Shown here in pieces: positions 13,516 through 25,277 of a DNA stretch of 64,000 nucleotides. The translations under genes and the position numbers were made by a program. Within the stretch, counting starts at the first letter, position 1. The number at the start of each line of letters is the position of its first letter. Under the pieces are notes generated by a model that saw only the letters and a list, made by a program, of their open reading frames with translations, searched no databases and was not told the origin of the DNA. The DNA is from Balanoglossus misakiensis (Eukaryota > Hemichordata). The DNA lies in the NCBI GenBank assembly GCA_040954595.2, contig CM082591.2, positions 4,216,001 to 4,280,000 of the forward strand. Reading direction: 5' to 3'.

Positions 13516-16500
13516 CTACATTCTGTTAAAATATCTCCAGTCAACATTCAAATCATTTTCACTTTCGTGGTTTTGTTCATCACTTATGTGAAATTCAGTG
13601 CACAGGAAGACTGGAGCCCATTCTGTCTCTTTTGAACAGCTCTCAGTGGGTGGAAGGGATTGAGGTGGATTGGGGAGGAGGAGGGTAGTGAGGAAGGGGG
13701 AAAAAGCAGCGAGGATCACACTTACATCACCCTCACTTACGTCAAGACCCTCCGAAGCCGACTTTCTTTCGACGCGCTTAAGCTGTACATCGATGCCCTT
13801 CTTTTCTGCAATCTTGTCATCAAATTTATCAGTGCGCACCACTTTCTTCAGGGTAGGTTTGACACTGGAGAGGCAAGCAGAGAATATCAGACATATTTTA
13901 ACCCCCACCCACCCGTGTAATCCCAACAACAGTAAGGCTTAGAATGATCTACCACACCACTTGTTGTCCATCATGTGAAAATTGGCTGCAATGATGTGTG
14001 TTGCAAATACACAAAAATCGCGTCAAGGACACGGTGGTCCCATTGAGTGATTATACAGACAGACACACACACACATATATATAGAGAGATCAATGGGCAA
14101 ACACTGACTGACCCATAAGCTGCAAATGGCATATGTACTGTACATACACTAATTATAACAGCTGGCCTCTTTAAAACTTAGCCAGTTATGTAATCGGACA
14201 TACAGACATACATCCATACAGGCACAACGATCCCATAAGGTCCCATGGTACATACCAATGGGACCCAACAACAATCTAATATCAGACTGTCGACACAGAG
14301 ATCTGATGGGACGATGAATGCCAAGATGAACTGTATAGCTCTCAAATCACAGCAAAAGAAGGCGATACAAAAGCTTGGGGTGTGTTGCACTGACCTGCGT
14401 TAACAGATCCCGTGAGGAGTACGGTGCCCAGAGTGCTAACACATCCCCAATACGAACTCATGGACACAAACTATTTACATTTCTACGTCCAAAACTTTAA
14501 CTACAGTGAGACAAAACTGTTAGGCTTTTCTCATATTTAAATCAAGTATTGAAATACAAAATAAAGTGTTAAAATGCAAAGAAGGCGATACAAAAGCTTG
14601 GGGTGTGTTGCACTGACCTGCGTTAACAGATCCCGTGAGGAGTACGGTGCCCAGAGTGCTAACACATCCCCAATACAAACTCATGGACACAAACTATTTA
14701 TATTTCTAGGTCCAAAACTTTAACTACAGTGAGACAAAACTGTTAGGCCTTTCTCATATTTAAATCAAGTATTGAAATGCAAATTAAAGTGTTAAAATGC
14801 AAATTAAGACCGACGGGAGTGGTTCTTCTTTTCTCCAATGAAGTTCAACTTTGCTCAATGGGCAAACACTGACTGACCAATAAGCTGCCAATGGCATATG
14901 TACTGTACATACACTAAATAGAACAGCTGGCCTCTTTAAAACTTAGCCAGTTATGTAATCATTCAGGAATTTGCTGTGTTTATGTGAATAACAGGAGGGA
15001 GTTTCTGCCTAATTAAAACAACTCAATAAAGTAAATACACACCACTTTGCAAAGCAATCTGACCAGTAGTTCTTGAGTTACTGAGTTTTGACCAAATTCA
15101 CATTTTTCCAACTAATTTGCATATTTTTGGCAATGACAACTTCATTTGAACAAACTCCCATCTACAGCCCAGCCTGCATCAGCACACCAAATATCAAGGT
15201 GATACACGCAGCGGTTTTCAAGTTTTTGATGTGGACGGACATACAGACATACATCCATCCATACATACATACATCCGTACATCCGACGCAACCGATCCCA
15301 TAAGGTCCCATTGTACATACCAATGGGACCCAAAAAATGGGAGTAATGTTAACAGAGTACGATAGTTCCATCCCATACACCACATATCAAGATCTCATAC
15401 ATGATTGTGAATGATGATTAACTTGTAAACACAGAAACATCTGTTACTGGCAACAAGAATCTTGTGAGGCTAAAAGGAAACTGACGATACGATGATATGT
15501 TCAAATCAACATCAAAACACAAGCAAAGACTTACAATTTGCCTCTGGCTTCATTCACCCTGGATTTCAAGTCTTCAATCTATGGAGTGGAAGAAAATTTT
15601 TTTTTTTAATGGAACAGATGTTTTCCCACTCAGTCATTGAAACTAAAGATGTCTTTGTGAACAGAAAGAGGCAGTCGTAAATGTTAACAAGTGGACCACA
15701 AATCTCACTTCATGTTCAAACTTATACTGCACACAACATGTATCCTAATACATTGCATACAGATTCAGGCCAGACCACATTGAAAGAAAGTCTTATTTGT
15801 GTTATTTGTCATATTTCTGATTTAATTTAATCATAGATTATTACAAATCTCGATTCACCATCTATACCAAGGAAAAGAGATGTGATTGACCAAGTTATTG
15901 ATACTGTCCAGCCGTGTGACATATACTGAACAAACCCAACTTACTGCTAGATCATTTTTCCTTATCACCATCTGGAGATCGTACTTCTCACTCTCGAACT
16001 TGTGAAGCTTCTCGTGAAGTTTTTTGACCAGTTCTGTCAGTTCGTCTTTATCTTTGTATTCGATATCGTCGATCTGGTTCAAGTGTTCCTGAATGAACTG
16101 CTCCTTTTCTGCAGCCCGGTCCGCCGCTTCTTTCTGCAAGTTCTCCTGCGCTTTTTTCATCATTTGTTTCTAGAACCAGAAGGGGAAGATATTGTTTTTT
16201 TCGGTCACGTACCTTGGTTTTCGACCTCACAGTTTCCTGCGTTACGGGGGGTCAGGTCAGAGGTCCAAGGTCATTCACAAAGAAAACATTTTCACTAGAG
16301 AAGTCTGCCAAACCCTTGAATGTTTGCTTGTTTGTTTGTTTGTTTGCAAGAAAAGGTATACTGAGAATGGTCCATTGTAGCCGAGCGAGGAGGAACGGTC
16401 CATTGTTGTGGGAGGGGGGAGGGGAAAGGGAGGTTTCCGTTGTGAATGACTTTGCCCAACCTTCAGTCAAAAAAATTTATAAACGAGCAAAAAAAATATA

Positions 16501-19500
16501 AAAAAAAATAATGCGGACATTCATTGCAGCTACAAACAGGGACTCCTGCAGAAATTGTTATTACACAGGAGGAGTTAGATTTTTTTTCCGGCAAGCAAAA
16601 ATATGTACACAATATGGCTGATGCTGAATATATAGTATTTTTTATAGTCTTGAAATTTCCACACAGCGATGTGATCTAACAGCAGCAATAGGCATAAACA
16701 TTTTGATATTCTGATATAAATAGAGAAATTTGAATTTTCGTTTGGGGTGAATTTCACCTGAAAATACACGGAACAGGGAGGGAGGGAACTGGCATGCAAA
16801 TTTACGTGTTAGCCAAAAAGAATTGATAAAAATGTGCAAAAATATTTGTTAGTATTCAAGAAATGGAAAAGAGTGTCAATAAAAGAAGGTATACAAATTA
16901 TCCTGGGGGTTAGTTAAACTGGCGTTATAGAACATCACAAATATTAGGCTTGGAAGCTAGTTGGATGTGAAGATTTATGCAGTGCAAAACTGATTTTCGG
17001 TTTTAGATTTTAAAAAGATGCAGCATTCGTTAGAGACAAATAAAAGGATCAGCAGGCCTGGACCTCCCTCCCGTAGGTAATAAATTGCTAACAAACATAC
17101 AAGGGTCAGGACAATTATAACCTCTCCTGCTAGTCTTGTTCTCAGTGAAAAAAATATCCTCTCCCACCCCTGCAATTCAGCACCAGAGAGAATGGCACGG
17201 CCCTCCCTCATCAGAGATTTGGAAGGTACCATTCTGGAAGGGGGTGAGAGGGGATGTATATGGACCTCCTTGGCTGTGTGACTGATTAGTGAAGGTAGTG
17301 GAGGAGGGTGTTTTCTGTTCTTTTGTTTATTTATGTTTTTTTATATTTTAATATCGTTTGAGTTTTATGTCGTGTCAGTGACCGGTACACACCAACCTTA
17401 ATGTCAAGCCTACGTAGAGTCGACAAACCCCCCTTTTTTTTCAAGAGGGATCCGGCAGTCGATGGAGCAGCTTCTTTCTTCTTTTTTTTCTGTGGAAGAA
17501 GAGGGAGACGTTAGGAAACAAGGGCGTCGAGCCTGTTTTGACTGCTCTACTAGGAAGAGAGGTACTATAGAGAGAAAAAGAAAAAGAACGCCACCATGAA
17601 TGTGTCAAGTGTGAGGCAGGGTAGGGTGGACAGAAGTCTTGCTAGTCAGATCTTGTCCTTTGATGGCATAGCCACACGAAGTGCACCACGAGCAGCGAAG
17701 GCACAAATATCGAACATCGCAGACCTCGTCGCGCTTCCTGTGTCTATGCGGTTGAAGGATACAGCAAGGTCTGTCTCGCGAGACTACGTGGAGAAGAGAT
17801 CAGTCACTGAAATTGGGAGATTTGTTTCCACCATTTGAAACCATTGAATTCTACATTTTTAAAAGCAAAAACTGCGTGTGATGTGCAGTTTGCCGTCTCG
17901 CGAAAAAGATTTTTCGGAAATGTTTAGTAATGCGATGATTGTGAAAATCTTTGTGTAAGAATTATAATTTCTCCCATGTCAATGACTTTATAAAGGAACC
18001 TTCACCAAGATGAAAATTTCGCAAAGCTGACGCACAGAAGAATTTCAGAAGAGAATTATCAATTCTTTGCAAGTTCAAATTTTAAAGAGCAAAATCTGAA
18101 TTCAGCCACAGACATAGCTGCACCTGATTGGTCACTGTCATGGAATTTACATATATTGAAATTAGTTTATTTACATTTATGTAAATCAGGTGTATTTACA
18201 TGTATGTAAATTACTTTATGTAAATTTATGTTAATGACAAGTTCAACCAATCAGATGCATTGAATCACACAAACTATTATTATGGCTGAATTCAAATTCC
18301 ATGCGCTTGTTTGTAGTTTGCCCAGACAGAAACGGGAGTTAGGGGGGATGGCAAATGAACGAAACGAAATGTTGGCATGTACAGTGTAATGACCACAAAA
18401 GCAGTGTGAGAGGTGTAGCTGAGAATAAAAAATAAGCTGCCTGAAGTTGAAGATGAATCTAGGGATAAAAACAAAAGCTGTATGAAAAGAAAAAAAGAAA
18501 GAAAAGCGATATCAGACAAGGCAACCAGAATGAGAGGAAAAACTAAAAGAAAAAGGAGGCACCTGAAAGTTAATGCTAGAAAGTAATCCCATCTTGCAGA
18601 AAGAAAAGAAAGAGCATACCGTGAGATAGAGAGATAGAGAGAGTGTGTGAGAGAAAGAGAGAGAGAGAGAATGCTAGCTAATATCAGCATGCAAGTTCAT
18701 GAGATTCTTTCAAATGCATCATGCTGTTTCAGGTAAGCCATGCATGTTGGTAATAAGTGGCCATGTTTGCAAGCGATGACAAGGTGGGCGTAAACCCTCA
18801 ACCCCTCGCAATTGGTTCAACCCTTTTGTTTTCAGTGATACGGTAGAATCCATATCAAGGAAAGCAAGGGGGAGATGGGTTATTTAGCCTGAAATGCACA
18901 TCCCTTTGCTGACTTGTTCCATGTTCACCCCTTCACAACCATTTTTACAATGAGTGGTTTGGCCTAAATGTTGCAAAGAGGGGGTGGACAGGGTAACAGC
19001 TAGTTCCATCTAAATCACTGGATATTAATACATAACATATGTCCATTGCATCTCAAATTATTCCACCTGTACATGTTGCCTAAAAGCCTTTGAACAATGT
19101 TTCATATTACAAGTTCGGACTGAGCAGGCTTTACCATGTGAATATATTTTTCAGATATAACGAAAATCTTGCAAAGCTACGGTATACATTTAATGGAACC
19201 AGATGTAAGAACGAAACAAACCAGCATATACAAGGACTTTGGTTGCGCATAGCAACAGGAAATCTTTTCGGTTAATCTGGCAAGTATAATATGACATGGT
19301 ATGAGCACATAGAACTTACCACGAGCTAACGTGGCAGGCAGCGTGCTATGAGATGAGCAATTAGTAGTCAACACCAGGGAACTATTAATAACACACTTTT
19401 TTTCAGTACTGAATCAGTTAATATCCCATTTTTTCAGCCTTTTGCATCAATTCACAGTTATCATGACTGTTTTTAGCGAATTTGATCAAAAGTGTTAATA

Positions 19501-22500
19501 ATAACAAAACATTTTCGGGTTAGCTGGAAACTGAATATCATTATTGCAATTTGCATAACCTGAGACCTACTTTGCATATGAAATTGAAAAAAAAATTGCT
19601 TTGGTTATTGGTGTGTTTTGAGCTTTCTGCTGGTACAGAAAGCGAGCTGCAAATAGACCAGCTCATATTGTCTTTAGAGGATTAATATCATGAACGATTA
19701 ATGTCAAAATGCAAGTCGTTTCTGAAGGCAAATTCTACTTGACAAAGACGTTTTTTTCAGCAAGTCTAAGAAAAGGAGACAATTACCTCTTCTTCATCTT
19801 GTCTCTTACGCTCCTCTGCTTCAACTTCTTGCTCTTGACGTTCCTGAAATGCAGGTTTCCATGGAAATGTTAATATATTTATATCAGCTTGCTGTGAAAT
19901 TTCTGAAGACCAAATACACTTATAGGTACATGGTGGATGGGCAGAAAGCTATGACTATTGTGATATAAGGAAGAGCAAGGCTATCTGGCAGCCACATTGA
20001 ATTGTATTGCAAAACAAACTGACATGTACATATCATCAATATTACCACAGTGCGCGGTTATTTCACATGTAAATATCACAAAACAAGGCTGCCTAGCAGC
20101 CACACTGAATTGTATTGCAAAACAAACTGACATGTGCTGCATGGAAGAAGTCTGAGGATTCACCTGTTCTTGTCTTTGCCTTTCAGCTTCCTCTTCTTGT
20201 CGTTTGCGTTCTTCTTCTTGGCGTTGACGCTCCTCCTCCTCGGCCTGATCTTGAGCAGCGGCCTCTTCCTACAACAAGGCAAAACACCATATACGGTCAT
20301 GACTTGACAACCTGCCAGGCCACCCAGCCATACATGGCAATGACTTGGCAAAGGGCCAGCCACCTCGACACCATGTATGGTGATAGCTCGGCAAAGTGCC
20401 AGGTCAGAGCCACCGAATGCCAAGAATAAGTGGGGCAAGACTGGCAAACTACCAGGGCTAAGTGCCACTACTTAATGCACCAAGACTGTGCCAAAAACCC
20501 TCCAGCACACCATTTCTTGCAACCATACATGGCAGTAAGATTCAATGCCAATGGTACACAGAGATTTCAATATCACAGCATTGCTATGCCACAGGCCATG
20601 ATTGCATGACAGATTCCAAACAACATCAAACACCCGCGCAAATTTACAGGCAAAGCACCAAGAGTTGAAGCTTCAAAGATCGGCAACTAACTGATAAAAC
20701 GTATTTTAAGGAACATCTCATTGACTTAATCTCTGTAACAGTGGCAATGAAACCTCACCATACTTTCCCAACAAATGCAAAGATTGCTGCATATACTATT
20801 GGGGGAGGGGAAACACTCCACACTTTGAAATCACAGGATGACATTCAGGGGCGTGTTATCGCACTCTTGAAAAACAAACCCAGCACACTAGTTAGATTGC
20901 ACACTCTGTTCAGGGGGAAATTGCACACTGGGTAATAGGGACCATACGTCGAGGCATATGGCACCAGTTGTTGGATTGGAGGAGGGGGTGTCACACGCCA
21001 CACCGCCTACTTACGTCCACCGCCGGGGCCTCCTCTGCAGGAGGAGCCTCCTCAGCGGGGGTCTCCTCACTCGGAGCCTCCTCCGCTGGAGCCTCCTCTG
21101 CAGGAGCCTCTTCCTGAGCCTCCTCCTGATTGTTTCATTTGAGTCGGCAATGACCACAAAGACACACACAAACAGGCCAGACATACAGAGTAATTGACAG
21201 AGATACAGAGACACAGAGTTTTTGTGTTGGGAGATGTGGACAGTAGAGTAATGGGGAGGGACAGCACAGACAAGAAATGGGAGACAGAAATAAGGAAAGA
21301 AAAGCCAGAAAAGAAAATTAAGCAAATGAACAATAACACCAGAAATGAAAAAGCAGTAAATGAAATGAAAGTACAGAAATTGAAATTAAATGCATAAATA
21401 ATGTTTCAGTGCACTATATTGAAAAGAAATAGAAAAGTACAGATTACAGAAATGAAAAGACTAACAAATGATAAAATTATGCAAATGAACATCTATCTCC
21501 CTCTGAGTGTAATGAAGTGCTCTCTCTTGGTTGACTTGCACACTAAATGTTGCATCATACAGGCAGAGAAACGAGACCACAGAAATTTCATCACATCATT
21601 TGGGATTGTTTTGGTGCCAAGATGCAAAAGTAGAGCATTAGAAGTTGTGAGAGTGGGCAAAGTGTACCATATTTTCCTTCAATCAAGCTCAATGCATTCA
21701 GTGGCTCCTAAAGTTGAGTAATATGTTGCCTGATCATTCACAGGTGGTACATCAAACCTTTTTGGAGTATCACAAGTTTATTCATATGTTGTCTAGACGG
21801 GTCATCTGTTACAATGTTATGGTGTCTAGACCGGTCATTTGTTACAATGTAACCAACTAACTTCCTGTTGTTGGCAGTTATGTTGCCAAGACTTTGTAGT
21901 CTTTACACAAAGAGAAAATTGCAACAAAGTCTGGTCTGTCTGGTGCCTAATCGTGGGTGGAGCTTAAATGAAGGCTTAGACAGAAATGAGGAATACACTA
22001 CACTACAATGTGATTCCAAGAGAGAACACTTTTGGAGAATGTATGGTGTATAAATATAAAGGGAGGAAACTGCATACACTCAGCAATGTCTTTACACGAA
22101 GCAACATCACTACACCAACACACCAATACTTCAAAACCAAACACACCTACACAAATATGCATACTTGATTATCACACTCAAAGATTTCACACAAAATAAA
22201 ATGTTTCCCCCCTATATGAAGTGTGATAGTTCACAATGTATATGGATTGGTTGAAACCATGTGTCCGTGTAGGTAGCTCATAGGGGTGGCAAGAGTTACA
22301 CTTACAGAGGGTGCAGAAGAGAAGAGTGTTTGCATAGTGCTGGGAAATCATGAGAGACGGAGAGGTACAATACTTGGAAATTCATTTTTACCCTTGACCT
22401 CTGACAGGGAGACGTGATGGTGTGAAGAGAAAGAAAACAGAGGAGGCAGCGCGCGTGAAAGATGACTTCTTTATTTAATTTCAAGCGTTCAGAAAGATGG

Positions 22501-25261
22501 CGTGATTTGATGGTGGAGAGTTGAAGATGAAGAGTGAGGAGATGGAAGGAGAGAGGAAACGGCGTATTTTTTTTTCGCTACCTCTGCTCGTCGACGCTCC
22601 TCTTCCTCGCGACGGGCTTCCTCCTGACGACGAGCCTCTTCCTCCTGACGACGAGCTGCTTCCTCCTCCTCTTGTCGTTGTTGCTCCTCCTCTTCCTGTT
22701 TGCGCCTTTCTTCCTCCTCGCGCTCTCTGCGTCGTCGCCGCCGCTCGCTATAATCCTCGACGGGCTGATTGGTTAGTCCAAACTAATTATTAGTACAAAC
22801 ATTCGTATGCAGAAAACAATTCTCTAGTTCACCAAAAATGAAATCTAGCCTTGCAGCAATAAATTATAATTTAAATAAATCGTAATCATAATTTCTTGAT
22901 TGTCAGATCACACACGAGCATTTTTCCGATGATCATAAAAAATACTACAGAAAACCAGCCAAAATCAGACATATCCACATACGTTCTGCAACACAACAGT
23001 GACATAAGATTGGATATATACAATTGGTCATAAACAGCATGTTAATTTATGCAAGAACATGCGATTGGCTAAAACAAGTCATGTGAGTTATACTCCTAAC
23101 ACTGATTGGTGAAGAGTAAGATGACAGTATCGTCCAGAAATTTCTTTTTAGAAATTTTTTTTTCATGCAGACACAAGGCAATTAGTGTTTTCTTGGTTGT
23201 ATTAACTCATCTGTGGTTTGCGAACTTCATTCTTTTGCCTGCACTTGCGAAACGCGTGTCTCCTTCGAGTTGGTGTTGTCTCTGTTGTACGTTTTTCCCT
23301 AATCGTTCCAAGCGGATGTGTGTGCTTTGGGAATTCGCGTTTACTCAGATATCATGACACATGAAAGGTGTACTTATGCAATTAACCTGCACTCAATATG
23401 AATGCCAATTCTTGACAAAGAAAAAATTTGGGAAATCAGTAAACTTGCTCTCACCTCAGGAGGGCCGTTCTCTGATGTCCTGTAAAACAAACAAAAGGGA
23501 AAAAATGGGCTTCAGAACATACACCACAGCCAAAAACTATGAGGGAAAATGCTGTCTTTACCATACCCCATGATGGCAAAACAAATGCACCTTATCTCTC
23601 AATGTAACAAACCCACTCTGGTACACCCCTTGTCAAATGCAAATAGATCTGAGTGCGCAACAGTAACACAACATTTACTTGTGTTAGTTTTCGGAAAGCC
23701 ATGATAGTTTTTGAACAGTCGAGTGAAAGTTAAAGCCATGGGCAGGATTTCAGTTTTGTACTCCGAGAACAAGATATCATCTGTTGAACATTCAGGTGCC
23801 ATCTTGTTTTTGGAGTATTTAACTGAAAAAAACTGCAAGCACATGATCTGCTTTTGAAGGTACAGAGCAAGAAATACAACACACAATTTTGTCCATTAGC
23901 TGAAACTTCTAGCTATTTTTTTCATCAACGGCTCTTCCTTGTTTGTCCAGTATTGAGTTCATCAACCTTATTATCAACTACATGGAGTAGAACAAGAAAC
24001 AAGAAACTGTAGTTGATACATACTGCAAAAAATAGCCAAAAGTGACAGCTAATGGATCTTTCACAAAAACCCATAAGACGATATCAACCCAGAGAAATTG
24101 ACCATTTTGTTACCAAAAACCAAAGGACAGAAAATTCTGTTATTTACATTACATGTATAAAGCCATGAAGCATGCACACAAGATGTCAACCCTGACACCA
24201 GTTACTTAAAGGCTGTGCCCCAAAGTTTCCAATGGTACATTCCATTCTATCATGGAAGACTATGGGGAAACTTGGCACTTTCATTAGGATTCAGGGGATG
24301 ATGTTAGAAGAGATGAGTTAAGAGATGAATTGTAACATGGAATGGTGGACTATAAATGCAGCTACAAACTGTCGGGTTATTAAATATTTTTTCGGCCATG
24401 CACGCACAATTCACGCTGCCGTCTCCTCTCCTCTCGCCTCCGCCGAAGGGCTTCCAAATCGAGATCTCCCGATGACGTGGTATCGTTCGTTTGTCCGGCC
24501 GCTGCTGCCCTGGAGTAAATGAACAACCATGCAACAAACATGCAGCTACGGTTAATGGGGGGACACTATACTACATGTACAACGCTTCGTTAGTTATTTT
24601 ATACTGTGTTGTCTCCTATTGTATTAGGATGACTGGTAACTACGGTGATACTGAATTGACAGTACTGTAACTTTGGTATATTGTTAGAGTTGGTTGTAGT
24701 TTTGGTGTGGTGCTGTTACTAGGCAACGGACTGACAATCATGCACAGTCACTGAAACTGTGAGAGAAGTCATTGTACACATATGTGCCACCATTGCTTGT
24801 GGAGAGACATTACAGCATTTTGACATTTCGTTGCCCAGTAATACAAACACAGCCTAAACTTATTGTGACAATGTTGTTGTGATATGGTGTTGCGTTGTAA
24901 AGGGAAGGGTTAAGACAAACTCATACATCCTCCATCACAAATGCGACAGGCCTGTTCTTCTGGAGTACAGCCTCGCGGAAATACTTTCATTTCACATCAA
25001 CCTCTGATGCAAAACAAATGTTCATAGTTCAAAAAAAGTGTAAACGAACAAAAAACGTCAACATATACAAAATCGCTAGTACATGTATAGTGTTATCACA
25101 TTAAAATTTTAAGGCAAACAAGTACAATAGACTACTGTAATTATTGCATTATTGGCACATTTTCTACAAATTTGTCATGAAAAAGTTTCTCACTTTTCAG
25201 CTTCTCTTCTTTTCCTGCGTTCTTCGCGGCGGCGGGCTCTCTCATCTGCGTCGTCTGCCAT
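13516..25261 (-). CDS. TnI: Troponin I with long charged N-terminal extension, 12 exons
   Basis: Inhibitory thin-filament subunit. Exons in transcript order: 25277-25194 (ATG 25261), 24509-24408, 23479-23455, 22764-22582, 21125-21015, 20268-20164, 19843-19787, 17489-17397, 16169-15945, 15578-15535, 13864-13741, 13641-13516; about 420 residues. Residues 1-56 hold two RRREERRxxRE motifs. Residues 66-217 are Glu/Arg/Gln-rich with a PAEEA-type acidic stretch (127-163). Residues 218-248 match the TnC-binding start of TnI (KKKGGLSTLRRLDIK). Residues 249-323 form the TnT-binding helix, ending SEKYDLQMVIRKND. Residues 324-346 are the hallmark IEDLKSRVNEARGKF followed by VKPTLKKV, close to arthropod VNDLRGKF-VKPALKKV. 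Exons 1-11 are well supported. The last exon rests on a pyrimidine-rich 99-nt intron and a Trp (KETEW) at the spacing of the arthropod KPDW tail. Exons 2 and 8 use weak donors (GTGCGT, GTTGGT). Confidence 0.85.
14092..14962. repeat. 223-bp tandem duplication flanked by a roughly 105-bp direct repeat
   Basis: The segment beginning GAAGGCGATACAAAAGC at 14358 recurs at 14581 with only scattered differences. Outside it, the stretch at about 14092-14193 (ATGGGCAAACACTGACTG) recurs at about 14857-14962. The structure lies in the intron between troponin I exons 10 and 11. A further shared piece around GATCCCATAAGGTCCCAT occurs near 14230 and 15294, so these are fragments of one interspersed element. 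Confidence 0.7.
17774..17925. repeat. Palindrome TCTCGCGAGA and related copies in a troponin I intron
   Basis: A perfect TCTCGCGAGA palindrome at 17774-17783 is followed by CTACGTGGAG, resembling the repeat copies near 8110-8160 and 62180-62240. A second, weaker copy (GTCTCGCG then CGGAAATG) lies at about 17893-17920. It sits between troponin I exons 7 and 8. TCTCGCGAGA is a known promoter palindrome (BANP site) in animals, but promoter activity here is unproven. Confidence 0.45.
18623..18670. repeat. GA-rich microsatellite
   Basis: An imperfect (GA)n / (GATA)n tract lies inside the large intron between troponin I exons 7 and 8. No coding signal is present around it. Confidence 0.8.
19976..20140. 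repeat. Short direct repeat in a troponin I intron
   Basis: About 50 bp containing GAATTGTATTGCAAAACAAA occurs twice, 107 bp apart, just downstream of troponin I exon 6 in transcript order. Imperfect repeats built on CATACATGGCAATGACTTGG follow at 20290-20400. Confidence 0.6.
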
Positions 25262-25277
25262 GACTGTTCCTTAAAAT

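Noticed and set aside
17596-17838. 80-codon plus-strand frame with a strong GCCACCATG context and a TCTCGCGAGA palindrome
   Set aside because: No recognised motif, no splice continuation found, and it lies wholly inside a troponin I intron on the other strand. The palindrome is better explained by the dispersed repeat.
21011-22793. Long plus-strand Leu/Pro- and Arg-rich frames
   Set aside because: They are antisense shadows of the Glu-rich troponin I exons 4 and 5.
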